From Arthrobacter sp. FW306-07-I (GTDB lineage Bacteria > Actinomycetota > Actinomycetes > Actinomycetales > Micrococcaceae), in the NCBI RefSeq assembly GCF_021800405.1, contig NZ_CP084550.1, forward strand, positions 2,170,001-2,234,000: a stretch of DNA of 64,000 nucleotides, given 5' to 3'. Of this stretch, positions 41,772 to 50,832 are shown piece after piece (the stretch's first letter is position 1; each line of letters begins with the position of its first letter). The notes under the pieces are model-generated. The model saw only the letters and a list, made by a program, of their open reading frames with translations, was not told the origin of the DNA and did no database searches. A program made the position numbers and the translations under genes.

Positions 41772-42869
41772 ATGACCCAGTCACCTTTCCCCGCCCCTGA
41801 AGCCGCCAGCAACCAGCGCCTGCACGGTGAATATAAGGTGCCCGGCGGCAAGCTGGTGGTGGTGGACCTGACCGTGGTGGACGGCGCCCTTGCGGACGTC
41901 TCCGTCAGCGGCGACTTCTTCCTGGAACCGGACGAGGCACTGGCAGACATCAACCGCGCGCTGACCGGGCTCCCCGAGACCACTCCCGCTAAAGACCTCG
42001 CCGCGGCCGTCAGCGCAGCGCTGCCAACTGGAGCGGTCCTGTTCGGCTTCTCTGCCGATGCGGTGGCCGTCACCGTCCGCCGGGCGCTGGCCAAGGCCAC
42101 CTCGTGGGGAGACCACGACTGGAACATCATCGCGCCCACCGTGCTTCCCACCGAAATCAACGTCGCCCTGGACGAGGTGCTCACGGAAGCCGTTGGCGCG
42201 GGGGAGCGTACCCCCACCCTGCGGTTCTGGGACTGGCAGGAGCCGTCGGTGGTCATCGGCAGCTTCCAGTCCGTGCAGAACGAGGTGGACCCCGAGGGCG
42301 TTGCCAAACACGGCATCAACGTGGTCCGGCGGATCAGCGGTGGCGGCGCCATGTTCATGGAGGCCGGCAACTGCATCACCTACTCGCTCTACCTGCCCCA
42401 GACCCTCGTGGACGGGCTGAGCTTCGCGGACTCCTACCCCTTCCTGGACGCCTGGGTCATGGCCGCACTGAAGAAGCTTGGCATCAACGCGTTCTACATC
42501 CCGTTGAATGACATCGCCACGGACCAGGGCAAGATCGGCGGCGCCGCACAGAAACGGCTGGCAAACGGCGGCATGCTGCACCACGTCACCATGAGCTACG
42601 ACATCGACGCCGACAAGATGGTGGAGGTCCTCCGGATCGGCAAGGAGAAACTCTCCGACAAAGGCACCCGCAGCGCCAAGAAGCGCGTGGACCCGCTGCG
42701 CCGCCAGACCGGCCTGGCCCGGATGGCGATCATCGAGGCGATGATCGAGGTGTTCAGCGAGCGCTACGGGGCAACGCCGTCACAGCTGGCGGGACACGAA
42801 CTGGCCGCCGCCGAGGAACGGGTGGCCACCAAGTTCGGGACCGAGGAGTGGCTCCACCGCGTCCCGTAG
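41772..42869 (+). CDS. Lipoate-protein ligase A family protein, accessory domain first
   Basis: A 365-residue protein of the biotin/lipoate ligase family from ATG 41772. The catalytic domain (about 115-365) has RRISGGGAMF at 186-195, the lipoate-binding glycine motif, and the catalytic lysine K254 in DQGKIGGAAQ. Residues 15-105 (YKVPGGKLVVVDLTVVDGAL, DISxALTGLP-like) resemble the LplA accessory domain, which in E. coli LplA lies at the C-terminus; here it precedes the catalytic part. Likely attaches salvaged lipoate to dehydrogenase E2 or H proteins; related octanoyl-transfer activity is not excluded. Confidence 0.85.
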   Translation: MTQSPFPAPEAASNQRLHGEYKVPGGKLVVVDLTVVDGALADVSVSGDFFLEPDEALADINRALTGLPETTPAKDLAAAVSAALPTGAVLFGFSADAVAVTVRRALAKATSWGDHDWNIIAPTVLPTEINVALDEVLTEAVGAGERTPTLRFWDWQEPSVVIGSFQSVQNEVDPEGVAKHGINVVRRISGGGAMFMEAGNCITYSLYLPQTLVDGLSFADSYPFLDAWVMAALKKLGINAFYIPLNDIATDQGKIGGAAQKRLANGGMLHHVTMSYDIDADKMVEVLRIGKEKLSDKGTRSAKKRVDPLRRQTGLARMAIIEAMIEVFSERYGATPSQLAGHELAAAEERVATKFGTEEWLHRVP

Positions 42870-42941
42870 CCTCACCGGTTGCTCCCCACCGGCTCCCATC
42901 CTTCGCAAGCTCAGGCCGGGGCCCTCGCCGGCGTGGGCCCG

Positions 42942-42985
42942 TTGTCGTTTTGGCGCCTGCATAACGACGCTTAGGGAGCAATCGA
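42942..42985. repeat. REP-like intergenic repeat, partial copy
   Basis: TGTCGTTTT (42943-42951) and AACGAC...GGAGCAATCGAT (42963-42985). The right unit matches 20 of 25 bases of the arm at 1896-1920. Here the repeat runs into the pepN gene and supplies its last codons and stop. Confidence 0.65.
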
Positions 42986-45631
42986 TGAGTGGTGGGGAAC
43001 GACGGCGGCCTGTGCGGTGAGTGCGCGCAGCAGGTGGCTGCGCTGCTCGATGATGATCCGGCGCAGGGCATGCGGCGCCTCCGGGGTGGCAGCCAGCCAC
43101 TCATCGGTCCGCCGTACCACCGGATGCTCCTCGGGTTGGGTGCCCGCCGCCAGATCCTGCGCCGCGGGGTAGAGACCGCGAACAATCCGGCTGGCAATCT
43201 CAATGCTGCGTTCATCCCATACGGTCCGAAGGCAATCGAAGTACGGCTCCACATAGGGTTCCAGCAGCGCCGGCGGAGCCGTGGTGAAGCCACTGATGGT
43301 TGCCGTCAGGAGCTGGTTGGAGAGCTCGGTCCCTTCGACGGATGCGTGCCAGGCCGCGGCCTTCACGGCAGGGTCCGGCCGGGATGCCATCGCGGTCGCG
43401 TGCCCTGCCCGGCCCGAAGCGGTGGTGTCCCGGGCCAGTTCGGCATCCAGTTCTGCTGCGCCGGCCTGTCCGTTGGCAGCGAGCGCATGCCACAGGTGCC
43501 AGCGGAGCTCGGCATCCACAGCCAGGCCCTCCACGGGCGCACTGCCGTCCAGCAGGCCCCGGAGGCGGGGGAGCAGGCTCCCGTCATGCCGGCTCAGGGT
43601 GGCCAGGGTGCGGGCCCAGGCGAGCTGCTGGTCCGAGCCGGGCGTGGCACGGTCCAGTTCGGCAGCGGCCGCGGCCAGGAAGGCGGAGCGCACGCTGGCC
43701 CGGCCGTCAGCGGGGGTGTAGCGTTCGACGGCGGTTGTCGCGTTGTCGAGGACGTTCAGCAGGACGCCGATGCCCGTTTCGGCAGGGGCGAAGGCAGCTA
43801 CGGCATCCACGTACAGCGATGCGGGGCTTTCGCCGTCCCGGGCGGAGTTCCACAGCGACGTCCAGCAAAGGGCGCGGGCCATGGGATCGGCAATCCGGTC
43901 CAGCGAGGAACGAACCGCTGCCTCGGAGGCAGGATCCAGCCGCACCTTGGCGTAGGTCAGGTCGTCGTCATTGACCAGGAGGAGCGCAGGCCGCGGTTGG
44001 CCCGCGAGCTGGGGGAGTTCCGTGCGGGCGCCGGCCACGTCGGTTTCGATGCTGCCGGTCCGCACCAGGGCGCCCTCGGCGTCGAAGTCGTAGGAACCCA
44101 CCCGGAGGCGGTGCGGCCGCAGCTCCTCGTGTCCCGTGACCGGGTCCGTCGCTTCCTGGACGATTGCCACCCTGCCCGGCACGCCGTCGTCGTCCGCTGC
44201 TGCGCCTTCCGGCGCACCCTCCGCGGCGAAGTCCAAAGACAGCGTGGAAATGCCTGAGGTCTGCAGCCACTGCCGGGCCCAGCCGGACAGCTCACGGCCT
44301 GAGGCAGCATCCAGGGCCGCCAGCAGGTCGGCCAGCGAGGTGTTCCCGTAGGCGTGCTTCCGGAAGTACTCGCGCGAGCCGGCGATGAAGGCGTCAAAAC
44401 CTACATAGGCCACCAGCTGCTTGAGGACGGAGGCGCCCTTGGCGTAGGTGATGCCGTCGAAGTTCTGCTTGGCCGCCTCGAGGTCCGGGATGTCCGCCAC
44501 GATGGGGTGGGTGGTGGGCAGCTGGTCCTGGACGTAGGCCCAGGCCTTGCGCTTGTTGGCGAAGTTGACCCACGCGGTGTCCCAGTCCGTGGCCCGGTCG
44601 ACGCCGAGCGTTCCCATGTAGTCGGCGAACGATTCCTTGAGCCACAGATCGTCCCACCACTGCATGGTCACCAGGTCCCCGAACCACATGTGGGCCATCT
44701 CGTGCAGCAGGGTGTTGGCCCGCCCCTGGTACTGGGCGTCGGTGGCCCGGGACGTGAAGACGTAGCTCTCGGTGAAGGTGACCAGGCCAGGGTTCTCCAT
44801 GGCACCGAGGTTGTACTCGGGAACGAAGGCCTGGTCGTATTTGCCCCAGGGGTACGGGTAGTCGAAGAGCCGGTTGAAGAAGTCCAGCCCCTTCCTGGTG
44901 AGCTCGAAGAGGTGGTCCGTGTCGAAGGATTCGGCCATGGAGGCGCGGCAGTAAAGGGCCAGCGGGACATCGAGGCGGGTGCCGTCGTCGAGCGTTGCCT
45001 GCCAGCTTTCCTCTGCCTTGAAGTAGGGGCCGGCCAGGACGGTGGTGATGTAGGTGGACATCGGCAAGGTGGTGGCGAAGTCCCAGCAGGCGGTGGCCGG
45101 GTCGCTGGTGAGCAGGGTGCGCTTCACCTCCGCACCGTTGGAGGCTACGTGCCAGTCTGCTGGGGCCATGACATGGAACGTGTAGGCAGCCTTCAGGTCC
45201 GGCTGTTCAAAGTTGGCGAACACCCGCCGCGCGTCGGCCGGCTCATACTGGGTGTACAGGTAGCACTGGCCGTCGGCGGGGTCCACGAACCGGTGCATGC
45301 CCTCGCCGGAGCGGCTGTACAGCGCGGTTCCGGTGACCGAGACCTGGTTTTCGGCCCGCAGGTTGTCCAGCCGGATCCGTGCGCCGTCCACCACGTCCTC
45401 CACCGGCAGTCCCTTGCCGTTGAGGAGCACACTGTGAACGCTGCTGCCGATGAAGTCCAGGAATGTGCTGGAGCCGGGCTCGGCCGTGAAGGTGATGACG
45501 CTGCGGCTGGTGTAACCGGCGACTGCCGGATCAGCTGCCTGCCGCACATCCAGGGAGATGTCGTAGCTGGTGGTGCTGATCAGGGCTGAACGTTCGGCGG
45601 CTTCGCGGCGCTGCAGATTCTCATTCGACAC
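42971..45631 (-). CDS. pepN: Aminopeptidase N (M1 family)
   Basis: An 886-residue cytosolic metallopeptidase. GAMEN at 276-280 (exopeptidase motif), zinc site HEMAH at 310-314 with the third ligand Glu333 in LKESFADYMG, then the conserved YAKGASVLKQL and the long C-terminal helical ERAP-like domain. It removes N-terminal residues from peptides. The length is that of actinobacterial PepN. Its last few residues (SSIAP) are encoded inside an intergenic repeat, so the C-terminus may have been changed by that repeat. Confidence 0.95.
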   Translation of the reverse strand: MSNENLQRREAAERSALISTTSYDISLDVRQAADPAVAGYTSRSVITFTAEPGSSTFLDFIGSSVHSVLLNGKGLPVEDVVDGARIRLDNLRAENQVSVTGTALYSRSGEGMHRFVDPADGQCYLYTQYEPADARRVFANFEQPDLKAAYTFHVMAPADWHVASNGAEVKRTLLTSDPATACWDFATTLPMSTYITTVLAGPYFKAEESWQATLDDGTRLDVPLALYCRASMAESFDTDHLFELTRKGLDFFNRLFDYPYPWGKYDQAFVPEYNLGAMENPGLVTFTESYVFTSRATDAQYQGRANTLLHEMAHMWFGDLVTMQWWDDLWLKESFADYMGTLGVDRATDWDTAWVNFANKRKAWAYVQDQLPTTHPIVADIPDLEAAKQNFDGITYAKGASVLKQLVAYVGFDAFIAGSREYFRKHAYGNTSLADLLAALDAASGRELSGWARQWLQTSGISTLSLDFAAEGAPEGAAADDDGVPGRVAIVQEATDPVTGHEELRPHRLRVGSYDFDAEGALVRTGSIETDVAGARTELPQLAGQPRPALLLVNDDDLTYAKVRLDPASEAAVRSSLDRIADPMARALCWTSLWNSARDGESPASLYVDAVAAFAPAETGIGVLLNVLDNATTAVERYTPADGRASVRSAFLAAAAAELDRATPGSDQQLAWARTLATLSRHDGSLLPRLRGLLDGSAPVEGLAVDAELRWHLWHALAANGQAGAAELDAELARDTTASGRAGHATAMASRPDPAVKAAAWHASVEGTELSNQLLTATISGFTTAPPALLEPYVEPYFDCLRTVWDERSIEIASRIVRGLYPAAQDLAAGTQPEEHPVVRRTDEWLAATPEAPHALRRIIIEQRSHLLRALTAQAAVVPHHSSIAP

Positions 45632-45689
45632 CCGGCTATCTAACCACGGCCCTGTTGGGTTGGCTCAGGTGGCCGGGCCAAGGGCTCGC

Positions 45690-46748
45690 TCAGCCTGCGA
45701 TAAGGAACGCGGCCCCAAGGCCCAGCGCGGCAATCAGGAACCAGGAGGCCAGTGCTGCCAGGAGCGCCTGGCCACCCGTGTGGAGGAGGCTGCGGATCCG
45801 CACCGCCGAGCCCAGCCCGAACAGCGCCCCGCCCAGCAGGAGGTCCTGCAGGGTGGCTCCGGCCTCAAGCCACGCTGCGGGAAGCCAGCCCGTGGAGCGG
45901 AGCGCCACCATGGCGACGAAACCCACTACGAACAGCGGCACCACCGGCGGCATCTTCGCCGTGCTGCCGTCTGCGGCGCCGATTGACCGCGCGCCCCTTC
46001 GATGGTGCGCGCCCGCCATGGCGGCAACAGGCGCCAGCAGCAGCACCCGGGTGAGTTTGACGACGACGGCGATCGCCAGGGCAGCGGTCCCAGCGGTTTG
46101 GGCGGTGGCCACCACCTGGCCCACATCATGCACGGAAGCACCGGTCCAGGCGCCGAACACGGCCGCCGTCAGGCCCATGGGATGGGCGACGAGGGGAAGG
46201 ACACCGATGGCGAGCGTTCCGCAGAGGGTCACCAGGGCCACGGGCAGGACGGTATCGGCGTGCCGGATCCGGCGGACGGCCGCCATGGCCCCAATCGCAG
46301 AGGCCCCACAGATGGAGAAGCCGGTGGCCACCAGGAGCGAGGTAACCGGCGGCAGGCGGAAGAGGCGCGAGATGGCGTACGTCCCGCCGAAGCTGGCGGC
46401 CACCACCGCCACGATCAGAAGCAGCGCCAGCCACCCCAGGCCCAGGACGTCCATGACGCTGACCTTCAAGCCCAGGAGGACGATTCCGGCGCGCATCAGG
46501 TGCTTGCCCGCGAAGTCCAGCCCGGGCCGTGCGCGCCCTTCGGTCCATCCGGCGGCGCCGGGAAGGTTGGCGGCGAGCACCCCCAGCACCACGGCCAGGG
46601 TCATCGCGGGGAGCGCAGGCAGCAGGCCGTGCACCAGGAAGGCGGCAGCGACGGCGGCTGCCGCGGTCAGCAGGCCCGGGACAAGCCGTGCGAGGAGGGG
46701 CCGGAAACGGCCACGGCCCGGCTCGGGAAGGCTTCTGCTGACTGGCAC
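45690..46748 (-). CDS. YeiH-family putative sulfate exporter
   Basis: A 352-residue membrane protein with about ten spans. Family stretches are LMRAGIVLLGLKVSVMDVLGLG, ATGFSICGASAIGAMAAV with the conserved CGxSA, and GASVHDVGQVVATAQ. YeiH/YhfA-type UPF0324 proteins are predicted anion exporters but unproven. It starts next to the ATP-grasp gene in the opposite direction, so its promoter is shared with that intergenic region. Confidence 0.88.
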   Translation of the reverse strand: MPVSRSLPEPGRGRFRPLLARLVPGLLTAAAAVAAAFLVHGLLPALPAMTLAVVLGVLAANLPGAAGWTEGRARPGLDFAGKHLMRAGIVLLGLKVSVMDVLGLGWLALLLIVAVVAASFGGTYAISRLFRLPPVTSLLVATGFSICGASAIGAMAAVRRIRHADTVLPVALVTLCGTLAIGVLPLVAHPMGLTAAVFGAWTGASVHDVGQVVATAQTAGTAALAIAVVVKLTRVLLLAPVAAMAGAHHRRGARSIGAADGSTAKMPPVVPLFVVGFVAMVALRSTGWLPAAWLEAGATLQDLLLGGALFGLGSAVRIRSLLHTGGQALLAALASWFLIAALGLGAAFLIAG

Positions 46749-46826
46749 TCACCTACTGTGCCCGAAGAGGCCAGTAAAGTACGAACCGGGCTACCGGCGC
46801 CAACACGCCACAATGGGTGGCTGTAA

Positions 46827-48419
46827 ATGAATTCGAAACAAAAAGATGGTTGGCTATTGGACATGTCAGACCTATTCCAGGATTACTCCGAGGCCGCAGG
46901 CCGCACCGGAGCCTACGACGAGATGTTCGCCCCGGGACAGCAGGCCAGGGACTCGTACGGGCAGGTGGCGGAGGCTCTCCGGAAGCTCTCCCTGGCGGAC
47001 GTCAGCGCACGCGCCGACTCCATGGCCCGCACCTTCCTGGACCGCGGTGTCACGTTCGACTACGCGGGTGAGGAACGGCCCTTTCCCCTCGATATCGTCC
47101 CGCGGGTCATCCCGGCTGCCGAGTGGGATGTCCTGGAACGGGGCGTCGCCCAGCGGGTACGCGCCCTGGAAGCCTTCCTGAACGACGTCTACGACAAGAT
47201 GACCGTGGTGTCCGATGGCGTGATCCCGCGTCAGCTGGTGACCACCAGCGCACACTTCCACCGGCAGGTCCACGGTTTCGAGCCCGCGGGCGGCGTCCGG
47301 GTGCATATCTCCGGCATCGACGTCGTCCGCGACGCCGCGGGTACCTTCCGGGTCCTTGAAGACAACGTCCGGGTGCCCTCCGGCGTCAGCTACGTGCTGG
47401 AGAACCGGCGCGCCATGGCCAAGGGCCTGCCCGAAGCCTTCGGGCAGCAGCTGATCCGCCCGGTGGAGGAATACCCCCGCCGGCTGCTCTCGGCCCTGCG
47501 CAAAACCGCGCCGGCCGGCGTTGACGATCCCACCGTCGTCGTCCTCACCCCCGGCGTCTTCAACAGCGCCTACTTTGAGCACACCCTCCTGGCCGGCCTC
47601 ATGGGCGTGGAACTTGTGGAGGGCCGCGACCTGATCTGCCGCGGAAACCGCGTGTACATGCGGACTACGGCCGGCGAGCAGCGGGTGGACGTGATCTACA
47701 AGCGGATCGACGACGACTTCCTGGACCCGTTGCAGTTCCGCTCCGACTCCATGCTCGGCTGCCCCGGCCTGGTCAACGCCGCCCGCGCCGGCGGCGTCAC
47801 CATCGCCAACGCGGTGGGCAATGGCGTTGCCGACGACAAACTGGTTTACAGTTACGTGCCTGACCTGATCCGCTACTACCTCAGCGAGGAGCCCATCATC
47901 GCCAACGTGGACACCTACCGCCTCGAGGAGAAGGAAGCCCGGGAGTACACCCTGGACAACCTCGCGGAACTGGTGGTCAAGCCCGTGGACGGTTCCGGCG
48001 GAAAGGGCCTGGTCATCGGCCCCGACGCGTCCCGGGACGAACTGGACGCACTCCGCCAGCGGATCATTGCCGACCCCCGCGGCTGGATTGCCCAGCCGGT
48101 GTTGCAGCTTTCCACGGTTCCCACCCTGGGCGGCGACAAGTTCGGCCCCCGGCACGTGGACCTTCGCCCCTTCGCGGTGAACGACGGCGACAACGTCTGG
48201 GTGCTCCCCGGCGGCCTGACCCGCGTGGCTTTGAAGGAGGGCTCCCTGATCGTCAATTCCAGCCAGGGCGGCGGGTCAAAGGACACGTGGGTCCTGGCCG
48301 ACTCACCCCAGATGCCAGTGGAAACCGTTCCCCGGCAGTCCGTCACGGTCCGCGAACGGGTCTCCGTCTGGCCGGTCGAGAGCAACTGGCGCGACCGCCA
48401 GTCGGAGCAGCAGCAGTGA
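46827..48419 (+). CDS. Circularly permuted ATP-grasp type 2 protein
   Basis: A 530-residue protein of the circularly permuted ATP-grasp family: DVYDKMTVVSDGVIPRQLVT, LRVLEDN-type FRVLEDNVRVPSGVSYVLENR, VYKRIDDDFLDPL-type region and LVVKPVDGSGGKGLVIGPDA, which holds the nucleotide-binding lysine and glycine loop. Such enzymes are predicted to form peptide-like amide bonds. It heads a three-gene set with an alpha-E protein and a transglutaminase. ATG 46827 is taken as start; ATG 46863 (MSDLFQDYSE) is an alternative. Confidence 0.85.
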   Translation: MNSKQKDGWLLDMSDLFQDYSEAAGRTGAYDEMFAPGQQARDSYGQVAEALRKLSLADVSARADSMARTFLDRGVTFDYAGEERPFPLDIVPRVIPAAEWDVLERGVAQRVRALEAFLNDVYDKMTVVSDGVIPRQLVTTSAHFHRQVHGFEPAGGVRVHISGIDVVRDAAGTFRVLEDNVRVPSGVSYVLENRRAMAKGLPEAFGQQLIRPVEEYPRRLLSALRKTAPAGVDDPTVVVLTPGVFNSAYFEHTLLAGLMGVELVEGRDLICRGNRVYMRTTAGEQRVDVIYKRIDDDFLDPLQFRSDSMLGCPGLVNAARAGGVTIANAVGNGVADDKLVYSYVPDLIRYYLSEEPIIANVDTYRLEEKEAREYTLDNLAELVVKPVDGSGGKGLVIGPDASRDELDALRQRIIADPRGWIAQPVLQLSTVPTLGGDKFGPRHVDLRPFAVNDGDNVWVLPGGLTRVALKEGSLIVNSSQGGGSKDTWVLADSPQMPVETVPRQSVTVRERVSVWPVESNWRDRQSEQQQ

Positions 48420-48497
48420 GCCGGGCACCTGGACACCTGGCCGCCGTCGGGCATTTCTTTTCCAACTTAGTTCCGGGCGCGCAGGAGGTAGCCGCGA

Positions 48498-49424
48498 ATG
48501 CTTAGCCGTATTGCCGAGTCCCTGTTTTGGATCGGCCGTTACGTGGAGCGGGCGGACGGAACCGCCCGCATCCTCGACGTCCACCTGGAACGCCTGAACC
48601 ACCTCCCCATGGAGGAACGCAAGAGCGTGGCGCAGGAACTCCTGGCCGTCATGGGCGCCAGGCCGCAGAGCGAGGACTTCGGCCTGCCGGAACTGCTCCA
48701 CGCCCTGGCCTATGACAAGACCAGTGCCACCTCCATCGCGGGGTCCCTGGGTGCTGCCCGCGAAAACGCGCGCCGGGCCCGGGAGACCGTGTCCTCTGCA
48801 CTGTGGGAGAGCCTGAACACCACCTACTACGGGCTGAGCCAGCACCGCAAGGACGTGGTGGGCACCTACCGGTTCTGCAACTGGACCCTGGAGCGTACCG
48901 CCATGGTCAGCGGCCTTGCCGACACCACGGTGAGCCATGACGAAAGCTGGCTCTTCCTGGTCCTGGGCCGTTCCCTGGAACGCGCGGACATGACGGCACG
49001 CATGCTCTCCACCCGCGACGTGCTCTCCGCGGGCATGTCCTGGGTCAACATGCTCCGCTGCGCCGGCGCCTACGAATCCTTCCTCCGTACGCGCCGCGCG
49101 GCCTTCGGCGACCAGCATGCCGCCGAATTCCTTCTCCTGGACCGGCTCTTTCCGCGGTCCATCGTCTATGCGCTGCGGGACGCCGACGAGTGCCTGGCCA
49201 AGCTGGACCCGTCCGCGCAGCGCGTGGGCTTCATCAACGACGCCCGCCGCATCGTGGGGCAGGCCCGGACCTTCCTGGAATTCCACCGCACGGACGATCT
49301 CATGTCCGAGCTGCCCGAACACATGGAACGGGTGCAGAAGGCAGTGTCCCAGGCCTCGGACGCCATTTCCCGTAAGTACTTCAATCAGGCGGATGAACTT
49401 GCCTGGGTGGGAGAAGTGTCATGA
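48498..49424 (+). CDS. Alpha-E domain protein
   Basis: A 308-residue all-helical protein of the alpha-E family: MLSRIAESLFWIGRYVERADG at the N-terminus is the family start, with FLVLGRSLERADMTARML in the middle and LMSELPEHMERVQKAVS at the end. Strong GCAGGAGG ahead of the ATG. It always travels with the ATP-grasp and transglutaminase genes; a structural or catalytic partner role is likely, but no activity is known. Confidence 0.9.
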   Translation: MLSRIAESLFWIGRYVERADGTARILDVHLERLNHLPMEERKSVAQELLAVMGARPQSEDFGLPELLHALAYDKTSATSIAGSLGAARENARRARETVSSALWESLNTTYYGLSQHRKDVVGTYRFCNWTLERTAMVSGLADTTVSHDESWLFLVLGRSLERADMTARMLSTRDVLSAGMSWVNMLRCAGAYESFLRTRRAAFGDQHAAEFLLLDRLFPRSIVYALRDADECLAKLDPSAQRVGFINDARRIVGQARTFLEFHRTDDLMSELPEHMERVQKAVSQASDAISRKYFNQADELAWVGEVS

Positions 49425-50272
49425 CCCGGTTGAGCATCGTCCACAGGACGGCCTACAAGTACAACAAGCGGGTGACCCTGTCCTACAACGAGGCCCGGAT
49501 GACCCCGCTGACCGATTCGCAGCAGGTGGTCCTGGAATCCGTGGTGAAGGTGGCTCCGTCGCAGGCGGCGGTGAGCACGTACCGGGACTACTGGGGGACC
49601 AGGGTCACGGCCTTCGACATGCAGATGCCCCACGAGAGCCTCGAGGTGGTTTCCAACATCACCGTCGAGGTGCACCGGGCGGAGAAGATCCCGGCGGAAG
49701 CCGACATCGTGGGCTGGGAGGACCTGAAGTCCCCGGAAACCCTTGATGCCTTCAGTGACTGGCTGCCGCAGTCACGCTTGAGCGGCCCGGGCGACGAAGT
49801 GCTGGGCATCATCCCGGATGTCGTGGCCGGGAAGAACCCGCATGAGGCGGCCATGGCCGTCTTCGCCTGGATGCGCGGGGAGATGACCTACATGTCCGGT
49901 TCCACCGCCGTCACCACCAACGCCGAAGAGGCCTGGGGGCAGCGCAAGGGCGTGTGCCAGGACCTGGCTCACCTGGCCATCGGCGCCCTGCGCAGCTGCG
50001 GCATTCCCGCGCGCTACGTCTCCGGCTACCTGCACCCGCGCTCCAGCGCCGGCATCGGGGAGACCGTTGCCGGGCAGTCGCACGCCTGGCTTGAATGGTG
50101 GGACGGGGACTGGCGCAGCTGGGACCCCACCAACCACAAGCCCGCCGGCGACTTCCACGTCACCGTGGCCAGGGGCCGCGATTACCGGGACGTGCCCCCG
50201 CTGAAGGGCATTCTGTCCGGGGGCGGCGGGTCCGCCCTCAAAGTAAGCGTGGAAATCACCCAACTGGCCTGA
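49421..50272 (+). CDS. Transglutaminase-family cysteine peptidase
   Basis: A 283-residue protein overlapping the alpha-E gene by four bases (ATGA). The N-terminal beta-domain leads to a transglutaminase core with catalytic Cys in RKGVCQDLAHLAIGALR, His in GQSHAWLEWWDGDWRSWDPTN and the Asp in WDPTNH, a complete triad. Together with the ATP-grasp and alpha-E genes it belongs to a conserved set predicted to make and cut or cross-link peptide-like products. Confidence 0.9.
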   Translation: MTRLSIVHRTAYKYNKRVTLSYNEARMTPLTDSQQVVLESVVKVAPSQAAVSTYRDYWGTRVTAFDMQMPHESLEVVSNITVEVHRAEKIPAEADIVGWEDLKSPETLDAFSDWLPQSRLSGPGDEVLGIIPDVVAGKNPHEAAMAVFAWMRGEMTYMSGSTAVTTNAEEAWGQRKGVCQDLAHLAIGALRSCGIPARYVSGYLHPRSSAGIGETVAGQSHAWLEWWDGDWRSWDPTNHKPAGDFHVTVARGRDYRDVPPLKGILSGGGGSALKVSVEITQLA

Positions 50273-50273
50273 C

Positions 50274-50314
50274 ACGGCGGGTTCCCCGGCCTTCCTGGCC
50301 GGGGAACCCGCCGT
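50274..50314. terminator. Perfect hairpin terminator
   Basis: 18-base perfect arms (ACGGCGGGTTCCCCGGCC and complement) with a TTCCT-type loop, followed on the plus strand by a T-rich run. Lies between the convergent transglutaminase and PPOX-fold genes. Confidence 0.9.
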
Positions 50315-50342
50315 CGTAATTTGTTGTTGACCGGCTTTGGGC

Positions 50343-50813
50343 CTATTCCTGCGACGCCTTGGCAGAGCCGTTGATCTGCGTCCACCAGGTCATCGGATCC
50401 GTGACCTTGAAGCGGCGCCCCGTCACCGAATCCGGCGTGATGCGGACAAAGGCGTCTTTCCGCCCCGCTTGCCACGGGAAAAGGTACAGGCGGGACGTCT
50501 CCAGCACTTCTTCGGTGCTTTTAACCAGGGCGGCGGTGCCCTTGACCACTACGCTCCAGGCCAATCCCGTGTCCGGGTCCACCCCGTCCGCCTCGACGGC
50601 AACGGCGGCCTCGCCTCCGGTGGCTGCGGACAGTTTGGTTCCCTGGGCGGTCCGGAAAACCAGCGTGCCGCCGTCCACGGTGTAGTTCACCGGGAAGATA
50701 TCCGGACGGCCGTCCGCCAGCACTGCCAGCCTGCCCACGGACACCGTCCGCAGCATGGCCCAGCATTCGTGGTGTTCGAGGTTCTGCACTTGGCTGGATG
50801 ACTCGTTGCTCAT
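50343..50813 (-). CDS. Pyridoxamine-phosphate-oxidase-fold flavoprotein
   Basis: A 156-residue split-barrel protein: CWAMLRTVSVGRLAVLADGRPDIFPVNYTVD and LVFRTAQGTKLSA hold the flavin-phosphate site typical of the actinobacterial PPOX/nitroimidazole-resistance (NimA-like) group, and AWSVVVKGTAALV the second strand layer. Such proteins bind FMN or F420 and reduce small compounds; the substrate is unknown. Convergent with the transglutaminase operon. Confidence 0.85.
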   Translation of the reverse strand: MSNESSSQVQNLEHHECWAMLRTVSVGRLAVLADGRPDIFPVNYTVDGGTLVFRTAQGTKLSAATGGEAAVAVEADGVDPDTGLAWSVVVKGTAALVKSTEEVLETSRLYLFPWQAGRKDAFVRITPDSVTGRRFKVTDPMTWWTQINGSAKASQE

Positions 50814-50832
50814 GCCGTGAGCATACCGCGCA

